This document shows positions 12,381-23,300 of a DNA stretch of 64,000 nucleotides, piece by piece. The DNA lies in assembly GCA_910591455.2 (NCBI GenBank), contig OU342811.1, positions 8,784,947 through 8,848,946 of the forward strand, in the 5' to 3' direction. A model generated the notes under the pieces. It ran no database searches and was not told where the DNA came from. It was given only the letters and a program-made list of their open reading frames with translations. Made by a program: the position numbers and the translations under genes. The stretch comes from Pholis gunnellus (Eukaryota > Chordata > Actinopteri > Perciformes > Pholidae). Numbering within the stretch: position 1 is the stretch's first letter; every line of letters starts with the position of its first letter.

Positions 12381-13271
12381 TTAGTACTGACTTGGTGTGT
12401 ATGCTACAGATCCTGGTGGGGGTGCTGAGTAGGGAGGCTGGTAGGAGTACGCTGGCTGGTACGTGTACGCTGGCTGGTATGCTGGCTGGTATGCGTATCC
12501 AGGTTGGTAGAGATTTCCGTCGGGGTTGTATACAATCCTTTCATCTGAGTCCTGGGTGCGGGGAGCATGACGGCACAGCAGGATCACTCCGGCAGTGAAA
12601 AGCAAACCTGAGGTCGCCCAGCCGATGTAAAGAGCCTCCCCAAGCTCCCTGCGCTGGGCATCTATCAGCAGAGGGTTGTAGAAGTCCCTGATGATGACAT
12701 GGCCGGTCCAGGACACAGGGATTATGGTAGTGAGACAGGCCAAGAGGAACAGACAGCCTCCAGCAACAAGAACAACATGCTTGGTGCGAGCCCGATGGTC
12801 CACCACTTTGGTACACTTCATCCCCACTGCTGAAACGACAAGGGCAAAGGTGGCCAGGGCCACAGAGCTGCACATCAAACCCCTAGCAGCCTGAAGGTCG
12901 GGGGGCAGAAACAGCAGGGAATCATACACCTTGCACTGCATCCTGATGTTAGCTTGTCTGTAGCAGTTCATCCACAAACCCTCCCAGCGGGTCTCCATGA
13001 CAATGATGTTCTCCTCAATGAAAGCTGTGACCTTCCACATCGGCAGGCCTGTCACGGCTGCCACTCCGATTAGTCCAATGAAACCGATGATGAGGGCCAC
13101 TACCTCACAGCAGATGGCGTCCCGACGGTCTTTCTTCTCCTTTCTCAGCTTTTCCTCATATAGAGATTCTTGATAATCTGCATATGTCTTGGCCTGCTTC
13201 TCGTCGTAGTAAGAACCTGCGTAAGATGGAGGTGGCTTGGTGTAGCCACTGTAAGCAGTGTAAGAGGCCAT
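12381..13271 (-). CDS. cldn8: Claudin-8-like protein with an N-terminal cytoplasmic extension
   Basis: An intronless coding region of 296 residues. The start is the ATG at 13271 (MASYTAYSGY, G at -3 and +4); the frame stays open 11 codons further upstream but offers no ATG there. The first 53 residues are unusual: Tyr/Pro-rich (TKPPPSYAGSYYDEKQ), then highly charged (YEEKLRKEKKDRRD). Claudins normally have only about 7 residues before membrane segment 1. The claudin core follows: W79, GLW98-100, C103, C113, RQANIRMQCKVYDSLLFLPP, then IPVSWTGHVIIRDFYNPLL. The tail has repeated YQPAY units (about residues 265-285). It ends PSQY and stops, where human CLDN8 ends SQYV, so the terminal Val of the PDZ ligand is absent. 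A splice acceptor at 13327 points to a separate 5' UTR exon. Tight-junction role inferred from family. Confidence 0.94.
   Translation of the reverse strand: MASYTAYSGYTKPPPSYAGSYYDEKQAKTYADYQESLYEEKLRKEKKDRRDAICCEVVALIIGFIGLIGVAAVTGLPMWKVTAFIEENIIVMETRWEGLWMNCYRQANIRMQCKVYDSLLFLPPDLQAARGLMCSSVALATFALVVSAVGMKCTKVVDHRARTKHVVLVAGGCLFLLACLTTIIPVSWTGHVIIRDFYNPLLIDAQRRELGEALYIGWATSGLLFTAGVILLCRHAPRTQDSDERIVYNPDGNLYQPGYAYQPAYQPAYTYQPAYSYQPPYSAPPPGSVAYTPSQY
12430..12515 (-). repeat. Short coding repeat, YQPAY units in the claudin tail
   Basis: A 12-21 base unit around GCTGGCTGGTA (plus-strand sense) recurs about four to five times. It encodes successive YQPAY or YQPPY pentads in the cytoplasmic tail of the 12381-13271 claudin. 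This is a small in-frame tandem expansion, likely length-variable. Confidence 0.75.
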
Positions 13272-13326
13272 TGCGACTATCACACAGAGAGCCGAAGATT
13301 GCACTCCCCAAGCTCTAGAAACAGAT

Positions 13327-13727
13327 CTGAGGAGAAAAGCAAGTCAAGGAAGTTATACACCCACAAAAGAAATGCTAAGGATGCAATGCAACCTTACTGG
13401 TTGAGCTGCTTTACAAACAGATAAACGGGTACATAACAAAGAGTGCTTGTTGTTTTGAGTGAAATACAACTTCCACTACTAACAATCAACCATTTGGTCT
13501 TGTGATTAAGAACACTTAATCAAAAACTAAATAAATAACTTTATAAAGTCACAGTTGATGAAAGCATGTTTCATCTCTTTTAAAGTTTAGCCATGAGACA
13601 TTTCAACACAGTTTCAATACTACACAGAACAATATTATTGTATATTTTAAACTAAATAACTAATCTAGATAGCAAATGAGATCGCTAAAATTGCTGTATA
13701 AACATGAAAATGTGTGGTCTTTCTTAC
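13327..13727 (-). other. Putative 5' UTR intron of the third claudin
   Basis: On the minus strand a strong donor (CAGGAG then GTAAGAAAG, intron from 13727) pairs with a pyrimidine-rich acceptor (TTTTCTCCTCAG, ending at 13327). The exon downstream runs from 13326 into the ATG at 13271. The intron would be 401 nt. The sites are seen directly; their pairing is inferred. Confidence 0.6.
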
Positions 13728-13820
13728 CTCCTGAAACTAATAGGTAAGAGATTAAAATGTGTAGTTTTGGAAACACAGTAATACGTGAAACAGGAACACT
13801 ACAGTGTCTTCCTTTTATGT
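13728..13820 (-). promoter_or_regulatory. Putative promoter and first exon of the third claudin
   Basis: A TATA-like ACATAAAAGG lies on the minus strand at 13811-13820. Transcription would start near 13785-13790, and the first, non-coding exon would end at 13728 just before a good splice donor. The spacing suits a TATA promoter. Confidence 0.45.
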
Positions 13821-14178
13821 AGGTATTTGTATGGGATGGTCAATGATGTCCAACTGTCTCCTCCTCTGTATGTAACCTGAGCTGATAAAAAGGTGTTGAG
13901 CATAGAAACTTGAGTAGGATTGGTTTCATTGTAACACAGTATTTGTTTGTTTGCCAGCAGTTCTCAGCTTGTCAACGCCACACTGAAGTCTTTCTGCCAT
14001 CTGAAATATACAACCAGTGTGTTTGTAGATAATTTGTGCATACACTGAATAACTATTTACTATTCAGCTGTTTTTAGTATAGTGTAGTTACAGTCAAAAC
14101 TGAGGGTTAACTCAAATCTTAGGATGCAATAGAAAAAATACAATCACACAAGCAAATGAAGAATCAAATCTTTGACTG

Positions 14179-14184
14179 TTTATT
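14179..14184 (-). terminator. Candidate polyadenylation signal of the fourth claudin
   Basis: AATAAA on the minus strand about 520 nt after the stop at 14702. It also sits only about 360 nt upstream of the third claudin's putative promoter, so the two genes are closely packed. Confidence 0.35.
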
Positions 14185-14701
14185 TTCTGTTGACTAGGTT
14201 GATGTGACTACTTTGGCATGAGTTACTACCTAATCAAAAGGATCAAGAGCAGAATGAATTAAGCAGTTAAGTGACAGTTGTTAAACTAAAATGTACAAAG
14301 AAAATGGCATGACAGTACAGAATTGCAAAATCAATTGTTACTGATTACATTAATAAGCTGATCCACCTACGAATAGTTTTATATGTACAACTATCACTTC
14401 ACAGTACTGTGAAGAATTAGCAAATTTCCCCGTTGTGAGACTAATAAGGGATTATCTTATTGTACCTTATTTGGGCAGACAATACAAACAATGGACAAGA
14501 GAAGAACCATTTATAGTGCAATAAGAACACATAGTACATTAGCAATTTTAGTGACAGTGATTAAGGTAGTGAAAACAATACATTTATACTTAATTTGAAC
14601 ACTCTTGACATAATCATATCTTTTAAATATTAGAAACATATAAATTCGAAGTTGCACATTTCAGGCAGTACAGTTCAGTTCTTCACACATATTCTTGACG
14701 C

Positions 14702-15345
14702 TTATGAAAGCTGGATGGTGTCCTCTTTCGGTACATCCCTCGCCTCCATAAGATACGTGTCGGTGTAAGGCTCTTCCTCCTTTGATCTACGTTTGCTGTA
14801 GCTAAGCAGAAGGAGGACCCCGGTGATCAGCAGTATACCAGAAGTGGCCCAGCCAATGAAGAGGGCCTCCCCCAGCTCCCGTTTCTGAGAATCCAGCACC
14901 AGTGGGTTGTAGAAGTTGCTGATGACAGTATGGCCCACCCAGCTGACAGGGATGAGCGTGGTCAGAAAAGACAGCAGATACAAACTACCCGCTAAGGCCA
15001 GGGTGATGTTCTTGCTCTTTATATTGTCACCACAACAGCTGCTCTTTTGGGTCCCACATCCTGTGACGGACGGGGAGATGACAACCAGGACTGTGGACAC
15101 ACACATGAGCCCCCTGGCTGCCTGCAGCTCTGGTGGGAGAATTAGCAGTGAGTCATATACCTTGCACTGCATCCTGATATCGGCTTGTCTGTAGCAGTTC
15201 ATCCACAAGCCCTCCCAGAGTTTCTCCATGACAATGAGATTGGCACCAATGAAGGCGGAGACATGGGCAGGGCAGTGACAGCTATGGTCCCAACCAGGCC
15301 GACAAAGCCCAGAACCAGAGCAAAAACCTCCAATTTTGCTTTCAT
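14702..15345 (-). pseudogene. Claudin-8/17-type gene disrupted by a 7-base gap
   Basis: From the ATG at 15345 the frame gives a normal claudin start (MKAKLEVFALVLGFVG, then TALPM) through membrane segment 1. The next codons should encode W-K/R-V-S-A-F. Instead seven bases are absent at about 15262 on the plus strand, removing the signature Trp and shifting the frame. In the other frame the claudin resumes (SAFIGAN, KLWEGLW, C...C, RQADIRMQCKVYDSLL) and is intact to the stop at 14702: three more membrane segments and loop 2 with IPVSWVGHTVISNFYNPL. The tail is short and ends TIQLS, with no YV ligand. An ATG at 15229 could start a product lacking segment 1 and half of loop 1, unlikely to work as a claudin. 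Causes could be true gene loss, a segregating allele or a sequence error. The 'KLWEGLW' wording resembles both CLDN8 and CLDN17. Confidence 0.8.
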
Positions 15346-18300
15346 GGCTCAGAAGGAAGTGCAGTCTCTGTCGTCTTATGAATTGACTGCTACGCCAATC
15401 TCTTTTGCAGAGCTGTAAGTCTGTGATAGTATCAACATGCCTGTAATGTCATCCCATTGGTTTTCACTGACCCAACCTTTTTATTCTTACCAGTGTTTTG
15501 GGTACAAAGTACTCTGCATTTATTTATCTTTCGTTTTCTCTGAAAACTGGTAATATGCATTTGTCATCATTGCTCTTTATGCATGACAAGCGCAGATGAA
15601 AAGAGTATGATTTGTTGCCAAACACTAGTTTAGTTTTGGTGACTTTAAAGTTCACATGATCTTCTCTAGGCCATACGTCTTGGGCTTGTAAACCTCTTCA
15701 AACTCAGTTGGATAAAATCTCAAAACTGTAACTTATTTCATGCAAAGAAATTACATTTGGAGATAACGAGTTTTCACCTGCCTTTACCATAGTATATTTC
15801 CATACTGTACCCTATATAGCCCTGGAGATGTGATTTGGCAAGTGATTGAGCTGTTAACATTATGGATAAAGGACACTACCATTTTTAAATAAAGGGTATT
15901 AGGTCAGACTACTGAAACATGTTTCCTTTTGTCCCAGGAAACACGTGGTGTGTAGTAATCCTAAAGTTTAACACACACGGCTACACATTGATGGCATCTT
16001 TTGTTCATGTGTCAACTCATGAGAATAAGCCATGATCCCAAATTTGCAAGTGCAGGCTTTTCTACCTTGACCACTTCCTCTATCTATCCTTGTGCATCTG
16101 AATCAATTTAAGCGACACAATGGCACCTTGGTCTATGAATGGCTATCTATCAGTGTCAGTTGCACTGAAGTTAGCATTAGTTTGAAATGTAATGTTTTTC
16201 GGGGAGGGGGGGTGATAGATCTATAAACTTCAACATGGCTTCAGTGTGAGAATCATTAACTCACTTTATTAAGGATGGAGAATTGACACTTGTCATGCTG
16301 CTTTGACAATGAGCGTTTCAAATTGCCTTAAGCTAAAACAAACTTTAAATGTGATCAGGTGTCTGATTGCAGCTATGGAGAAACAATGGGGGATTTCACA
16401 GATCTTAACAAAGAGCCACTCCTTTATCCAAACTTCAGTTGGTCGACCAACCGGTAACACCCGGTTGTTCACCATGTTTGTGAGAAGTAGGAGAGACTAA
16501 AAAGGAAAGGAGGGTTGCGAGCCGGAACTGTAGCTTTAGCAGGAGAGGTCACAAAACAGGAACAGAAACTGGAAAGCCTGTTGAGCAGGTTTGCTGAGTG
16601 ATACTATCGTCACATCCTAAGCATGACTGCATCTGTTTACGTTTAAAGCAGCTGAGAAACCCATAACTGAACTGCACTCAAATACAAACGTGTGGTGAAG
16701 TATTTTCTGTATATGTAACCTCTAAGCTGCTGGTGTTGGAGTTTGGGATTTTGATGTGAGATGTGTTTGATTAAAAATATGATGCAAATGGAAGTAACTG
16801 AATACGCAGAACGGTGTAAATTGGTGCTGGTGCAATGGCACAGGAAGTAATGTAGATCTACAACAGACTGTGCGCCACCTGCTGCATGTAAATGTGACTG
16901 CACATTCCTGGGCCACCCAATAAGATTGAGATATTTTAAGAGATGAATTGCATGTAATTCCAGATTCCTTCCCCTGCTATCACATTTAATCCAGTGTTCA
17001 TTTTTAGATTGAAGATGCAGAAGTCATCACAAGCCTGATCTAAGTATGTTCCTTCAAAACAAGTGCATTAGCAAAGCAACCCTGTACCATTTCAGTGTCA
17101 TTTAGTCACTCAGCACTGCTGCCGAAACTACAGCACAGTGAAGTGATCTTTCCTCTTTATCTGAAGAAGAGCTGCAGCTTTTGTGGTGAGGGTGGTGATC
17201 GACAAGAGTGAGGGGGCTGGTGGAGGGGAATGAGCCTGGGTGACAGGATGTCCACAGAACTCAAAGACAGAAAGAGAAAAGAGGAAATTGGTCTGTGGGA
17301 GCCATAGCTCATAGTGTCTAAGGCATGTGCAGCCATGCCTACCTCATGTACAGCTTTAAATTGCTGATGAAATTGGTCTTTGCCATAATAGGAGGTTGAA
17401 AATGTAACTACAGCTGAAGGAATGAGGAAGACGTGTCTAGTCTCCAACTCAAAATAACAAACTTAAATGAGGGATGTACACGAGTAAACAAACAAAATGT
17501 CCTGCATAATGTCCCATCACCTGTACTTAACAGGCTGCCTAAAGCAATCTTTTAATCAGGAGGGTATAAGTGATGCAATGTTTTGTTGTTATTGTCTTGG
17601 TCTTTTTCATACATACCTGCCTAACACTGAAAGTCTGCAAGAGCTTTATTGTTGTTCAAAATGCAGTTCCGCTGCTAAGCCCTGGACGTGCCACCTGTAG
17701 AAAGATGGCATCTCCCTTCATCATCAGCTGCTCAATTATCTAGTGCCATTCAAAAAACAAGGGGGTGGACGACACTTTACAAAACACAACACAATAGCCC
17801 TCCAGTAAATGCCATTTTGGTGAAGTTCATGTTTGTTGTTTGTCGTCAGGGATCCTGATTTAAGTCGATATTTGTAGGGTTGTGGAGCAAATATCCCAGT
17901 TACTGTGTCTTTCACTCAGTGCTGCTGAGAGTCTACTTTTGACCACTGTTGATCTTTGCTCATGCAATTTTTCTATGATTGGCATGATTTTACTTTTATT
18001 TATTTAAATTCGTTGAGCAGTGTTTACGACAGATGAACCTGCATTTTATCTCTGAAAAATCTAGATTACTTTTTTAGACAAAAAGATCCGTAGAAATCAC
18101 AAGAGGAAATCACAAACCTACCCTCACTGAAAGACACTTGATATACAATAGTTGCTCAACACACACAAATATTCTCCAGAAGTGGAGTGGAACTCCATGA
18201 GCATGGCTCCTCATTTTCTTATTCAGCCCAATGTGTTCACTTTAACTTTTATTGTGTACACCACAGGATTTCCCATTTCTCAAGATAATTTTACTTTAAT

Positions 18301-18649
18301 CTTAACATTTCTAAGCTGTTATATGCATGCACACGACTTTATTTTCAAGTGCGAGCATATGCCTGAAGTGAAAACGACACAGATTAGACATTCCTTAATC
18401 TTTGTGTAGCTCCCTCGCCATCATTCAGACACTAATCAGTCATGGCTTGCAGACACTTGAAGTGGCTCTTACCATTTTTTAAAGATTAAACTTCTTCGTT
18501 CAGCTACTTAGTTCCACCGTTCTCAGGCATATCTGAGCACATTAGGCTTTTGTGTTTTTCAGGGAAGATGTCTAAAGAGCTGCAGAAAATGAGTTAGGCT
18601 GTTTAGGAAAAACACAAACTATGAGTTACTACAGAGAGGCGCTTTGAAT
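15346..18649. other. Intergenic between the claudin cluster and tiam1
   Basis: No supported gene. The frames here are short, lack domains and lie in AT-rich DNA. The promoter of the fourth claudin should lie near 15346-15700, but no clear TATA box is seen. Confidence 0.55.
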
Positions 18650-19820
18650 TATAAGTAGGAAACAACTGTATTTATTATGATATCAATACATTTTTCTATA
18701 TACACAGTAATAAAAATGCAGTCTTAGTAGCACAATGAATTGTTTACAAGTATGACTTCTTTCACTGTTCAGGCATACTGTAAGTCTTTCCCCTTGATTG
18801 CTTGAGCAAATTTGGACTTTCTTTGTGAAAAAAATGATTACTTATGTTTTTTGCTAACATATTAATTTACATATGAATAAATTAAAACAAAAACATTGCT
18901 TTGTGATCCATTACTAGTGAACAATGTTTTTGAACACACAATACCTTTTATAATAACTGGTGTGCAAATTCTCTACAGAGTGTGCACGCTGAGAATGAAA
19001 TGTAACATTTAGCATTCTTTAAATGGCAATACTGAAGAGTAAAAAGGAAAATTACAAGAAAATGGTTTCACAGTAAAACATAAACATGAAACAGCAAATT
19101 CAAGTAAAACAGGATTATGTTAAGTTACAACTTATTTAAAAATCCCCCTAGCCTCTGTGCAATAGGGGCTATTAAATAGTTCCACTAATAAATGTAACAA
19201 GAGAACAAACAAAATATTTCCCAGGCTAAAAAGATAGCTTTGTCTGTAAAACAAGAGATCAAAATCATATATTTTACATAACTCTTAACATAACAAAACT
19301 GTTACCAAAACATGTCAGTGTATAGTCATGTGAAAATGTACAAGTACAGTAAACTATGCAAGACAACACTGTCCATTGCAGTTATTCTATTTCTTTAAGG
19401 ACAAATAATATACAGCCCTTAACTATGATAATATCGCTGAGTCACACAAACAAAACAAATATCAATGTTCTCACAATTTGGCAACAGCAGGCAGGACTAT
19501 ATTATGCTGCCCAAATGTGCAAACCATGCCAATCAAAGCAACTGATTAGATTCCATGATTGTACCATTAGTTCATCTCTGAAAGCTTACACTTGACTTCT
19601 ATGTAACAGCATTTGATTTGGGATAAAGCTCCCCCGTTCTTGATTCCTGTATTGCTCCACTGATGGTTTTACCTGTACAAAAAGCATTCAGCAAAAGTAA
19701 GGAAGGATATAACTTCTACTAGCTGTGCAATCGACATCAATGCCCATGCATTGTTTGTGAAGACTGATGACTGATCTTTATGGAGCCCATGTAAAGCGGT
19801 CTGCCTGTCCTCTTCAGCTC
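18650..19820 (-). other. tiam1: Putative 3' UTR of tiam1
   Basis: AT-rich sequence follows the tiam1 stop at 19821. The first AATAAA that I find on the minus strand is at 18671-18676, which would give a 3' UTR of about 1.15 kb. No open frame of interest lies inside. Confidence 0.5.
18671..18676 (-). terminator. tiam1: Candidate tiam1 polyadenylation signal
   Basis: AATAAA on the minus strand, about 1,150 nt downstream of the stop codon. Confidence 0.45.
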
Positions 19821-20365
19821 TTATGTGCCACAGTCTGGGGACGAACCCGACTGCTGCCTTCTTACCCAAATCTCATCCTTCTCCGTTTGCTTTTGATCCT
19901 CCACGTTGTCATCGATCACGGCGCTTTGCTCGTCTGTGTTGGACAGCTTCATGTCATCAGGTGTCCCACTGGCCTTTGCGGACTTGAGGCTCTCGTCCTC
20001 ATTGGTTTCCTCACTCTCCAAGGACAAAGCCATGACGGGGGCCTCCAGGTCGACCTCACCGGACGACGCTCTGGGCGTCTGGCAGAACTCGTCGTCATCA
20101 CTAAGGATGTCTGTCTCCTTCACCGCTTCCTGGTCCTCGTATCCTTCTAGGTCGAACTGTTCTTCCACCCAGCGGTCTGTGTCACCTGCTAACTCAGGCT
20201 GCTGGAGCTTATCTGGTTCGTTGTCCCGCTGCAGCTGATTTGAGTCAGGCTCCTGTGGGGAAGTGAGGTCCTGTCCGGGCTCGCCGTCAAAAACAATATC
20301 TGTGTCTATAGTGAAACGGTTGCGCACTAACTTCCTCCTGCCTAGAGTCCTGGTTGGTGCAGATG
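19821..20365 (-). CDS. tiam1: tiam1 last coding exon 25 (residues 1419-1599)
   Basis: RRKLVRNRFTIDTDIV, then an acidic tail with DTDRWVEEQFDLEGYED and KETDILSDDDEFCQT as in human TIAM1, ending DEIWVRRQQSGSSPDCGT. Human TIAM1 instead ends in ...RKLNTEI after IWVRR, so the final dozen residues diverge. Confidence 0.95.
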
Positions 20366-23300
20366 CTGCAGAAAAACAGGAGGTCAAAAGCTTTTACTTT
20401 AACATCACATTAACATTAGTAATTCTTCAGATTTTGAGGACTAGATTAATAAAAAACAAGGTCCATTGATTAATCAACAAATGAGCAATACTGTTCAGCA
20501 CAGTATAACAAAGGTTGTCCTGTCTGGACATGGTTGAGTATAACTATATTATTATAATATTTTTATAATGCATTAAACCTTTGTTATAATAAATTATGTG
20601 AGTATAAGTGGTCATTGTTTTAAGTGGAAACAAAATGCAAGAACACACTAATTGTTGTAAAATACATTTTGTAAAAACTTTACTTAACACAAACAATAAC
20701 CACTTCGAGTAACTTATCAAATGGTGATGCATTATAACAGTGATTATAATGCATTATGAAAAGATTATAATGTATTACAACTATGGGAATTATAATACAC
20801 TATGATCCTGACCAGCAATTATGATGTATTGGTGTCAATACCAATACATCATAAGTCATTATTAAGCCATTATTAAATGCTTTATATTGTGTTATGAGTG
20901 TTGTTATAAAAACACTGACAAATATTCATAATTATTTATAAGTACAAAGTACTATAAGCACATCATAACGCATTATAGACATGGGCATAGCATTAAAGTC
21001 CAACTTCAGAGAATCTTCTCCCGATGGTGCCGGAACAGAATAACTAAGACAGTCTGTTATGTTACTTTTTCCAATAAAAGCTTGAATGCATGTGTCTCGT
21101 CACATTAATTAAATCTTCAAAAGGTGATTTAATCGCTAAATAAAAAGACAGACATTTTTTGTTCACATTATACCAAAGCATCCAATCTGTGTCTGCTAAG
21201 AAAGAACAAATTCAGAAGTTGGACACATGGAGCTGTAAGGTGAATGTAGCCACTGACTGGCATTTACCTGCTCTATTTATGGCTGGACGGGCTCCCTTCA
21301 GGGCAGAGAGGCGCTTTCCACCAAAGGGCACATACTGTTGGTTGAGGGGTAAACTCTCCGTTTTTAGGAGCTGCCTGCGGTGCTTTTCCCTCAAGATGGA
21401 ATGTACTGTCTTCAGAAAGTCTTTTCTACTCTCTGGAGAACTGAGGGAGATAGAAGGGCACGTTTATCAGTTCGTCACTCTGTAGATGGCAGCAGATTGG
21501 ACCGTATCAGTGTCACACAAGCTTTAATCTCCAGTGGAATTCAACCTCTATTTGAGGAGACCCTCACCTACAGCACAGCTGAAACGTCCTCTCTGGCCTT
21601 CCCTCTGACTCCGACTTTGTGTGGACAATCTCACACACAGCCGAGCCTTCACCATCTGAGGAAGTAATCGACACGCACACATGATCTCATGTACAGAGCA
21701 ATCTGGTGAGAATAATCATTTCTGGATTTAGGAGAATATGTATTTTAATGCAGTACTGTAAATTATTCATTGACTTGTCTACCTGCATTGGCCAAGGATC
21801 TGACTTGAAGGGCATCAGTTGGAATCATGTGACGATATCTGAAGGGATCCTTTTCTTCTGAAGATACAGAGACTCGATGGGAGCCACCCTACAATCATTG
21901 AAACAAAAGAAAATGTGAAATTATACTTGTGAAATGAGCTGTTTCCAGTTTAATCAGCCTTAAGGTTGGTTTAACAAGTGACTAGGGATGGGAATCTCAC
22001 GATTCGATTCTTTGCGATTATAAAGCGATTATCGATTCTTCTTGATCGATCAACATTTTTAGATACATGATTTATTTTGTATTACTGTGTTTATCTGCTA
22101 TTTTTTTAAACACTGCATATTTGTAATAATTCATGATAAAAAAACAGATGAATTTACTTCCATTCTTTTTTATTAATTCAATATTAGTTACAAATAGAAC
22201 AGATGTGTCAACTGGAGTGTTACATCTCCCAGCATTGCAAAGTGAACCAACGGGAAAATAAACAAAATTGGGTTGGCGCTGGTGTTGCTTCTTACTTCTA
22301 TAAAAACATACCATTTTCTTTTTCTGCTTGGATCCCTCCTTGCATACAAAGACCACTGCCATTTTGAACACTAAATGGTAATGGGAAAAACACACAAGTT
22401 GTCAATCAAACCTTAAAGCATATGACTTAGAATTACTCATTACATAATCATGGAGGGAAATCATCTCTGACATACCAAATGTGGCCATCTGGGGCTCTTT
22501 CTTCCATTTTCCTAAAGAGGCAGGGGGGTTGATCCATGTCACACTGGTGTGGAGTAGCAGATCCCCCATAGAAAGATCAGCCACCTGGCAAAAATCAAAA
22601 TATCAGCAGTCACTCCACATGTATTCTTTCTATGACAGAACAGAGCCAGGCCACTTTAGTCCAACCTACCTCTTTCTTTTCACCACTCTGCTCAGTGATG
22701 AGCAGATCAAACACTGCTCCGAACTCCTCATGGATCTTCTGCATCTCGTTGATGTGGCTGGCAACTTTGTTCATGGCTTTCATGGCAACTGCAGACAAGC
22801 AGAAAACAACACGGTTTGTGTTGAATTGTTGTGACCATATGCATTCTCTGTCAAAAATGATTTCATCTTCTCAGTCAGCCTTGTGACAGGGTCGTACCAT
22901 CCAGGTGATAGTGCTCCTCACTGTCTGGGTCTGTGAGCGAGTAGAGCTCCTTCAGTAGGAGGGGATACTTCAGCACCCTCTGGATGGGTTTGATCAGGTA
23001 TGACTCCAGGGTGGAAGAGTGCTGCTGCTTCGGGTTGCGCTCCTCCAGGAAGGCCTTGAAATCAGGATCGGTTTTGGCTGGAATGACCAATAAAACACTC
23101 AATGCAACACACTTTTTTTTTTTTTTGTCCTTTCCACAAATGATTGGTGTGTTGTCTTTTCCTCTTTGGGCTACCCATACTATATTATTTAAGGCATGTT
23201 ATTCACAGTAATAAAGCTTGTACTTTTGAAAATGGAAGCTTATGTTGCCTGATATTCATGGCATAAACAACTTGTGCAGACCCAGTATTTGATTGTTCTA

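Noticed and set aside
13272..13304. Earlier start for the third claudin
   Set aside because: The open frame upstream begins with GTG, and the first true ATG is at 13271 in strong context.
14702..15229. Start of the fourth claudin at the internal ATG 15229
   Set aside because: It would lack membrane segment 1 and half of loop 1, although both are present just upstream in another frame.
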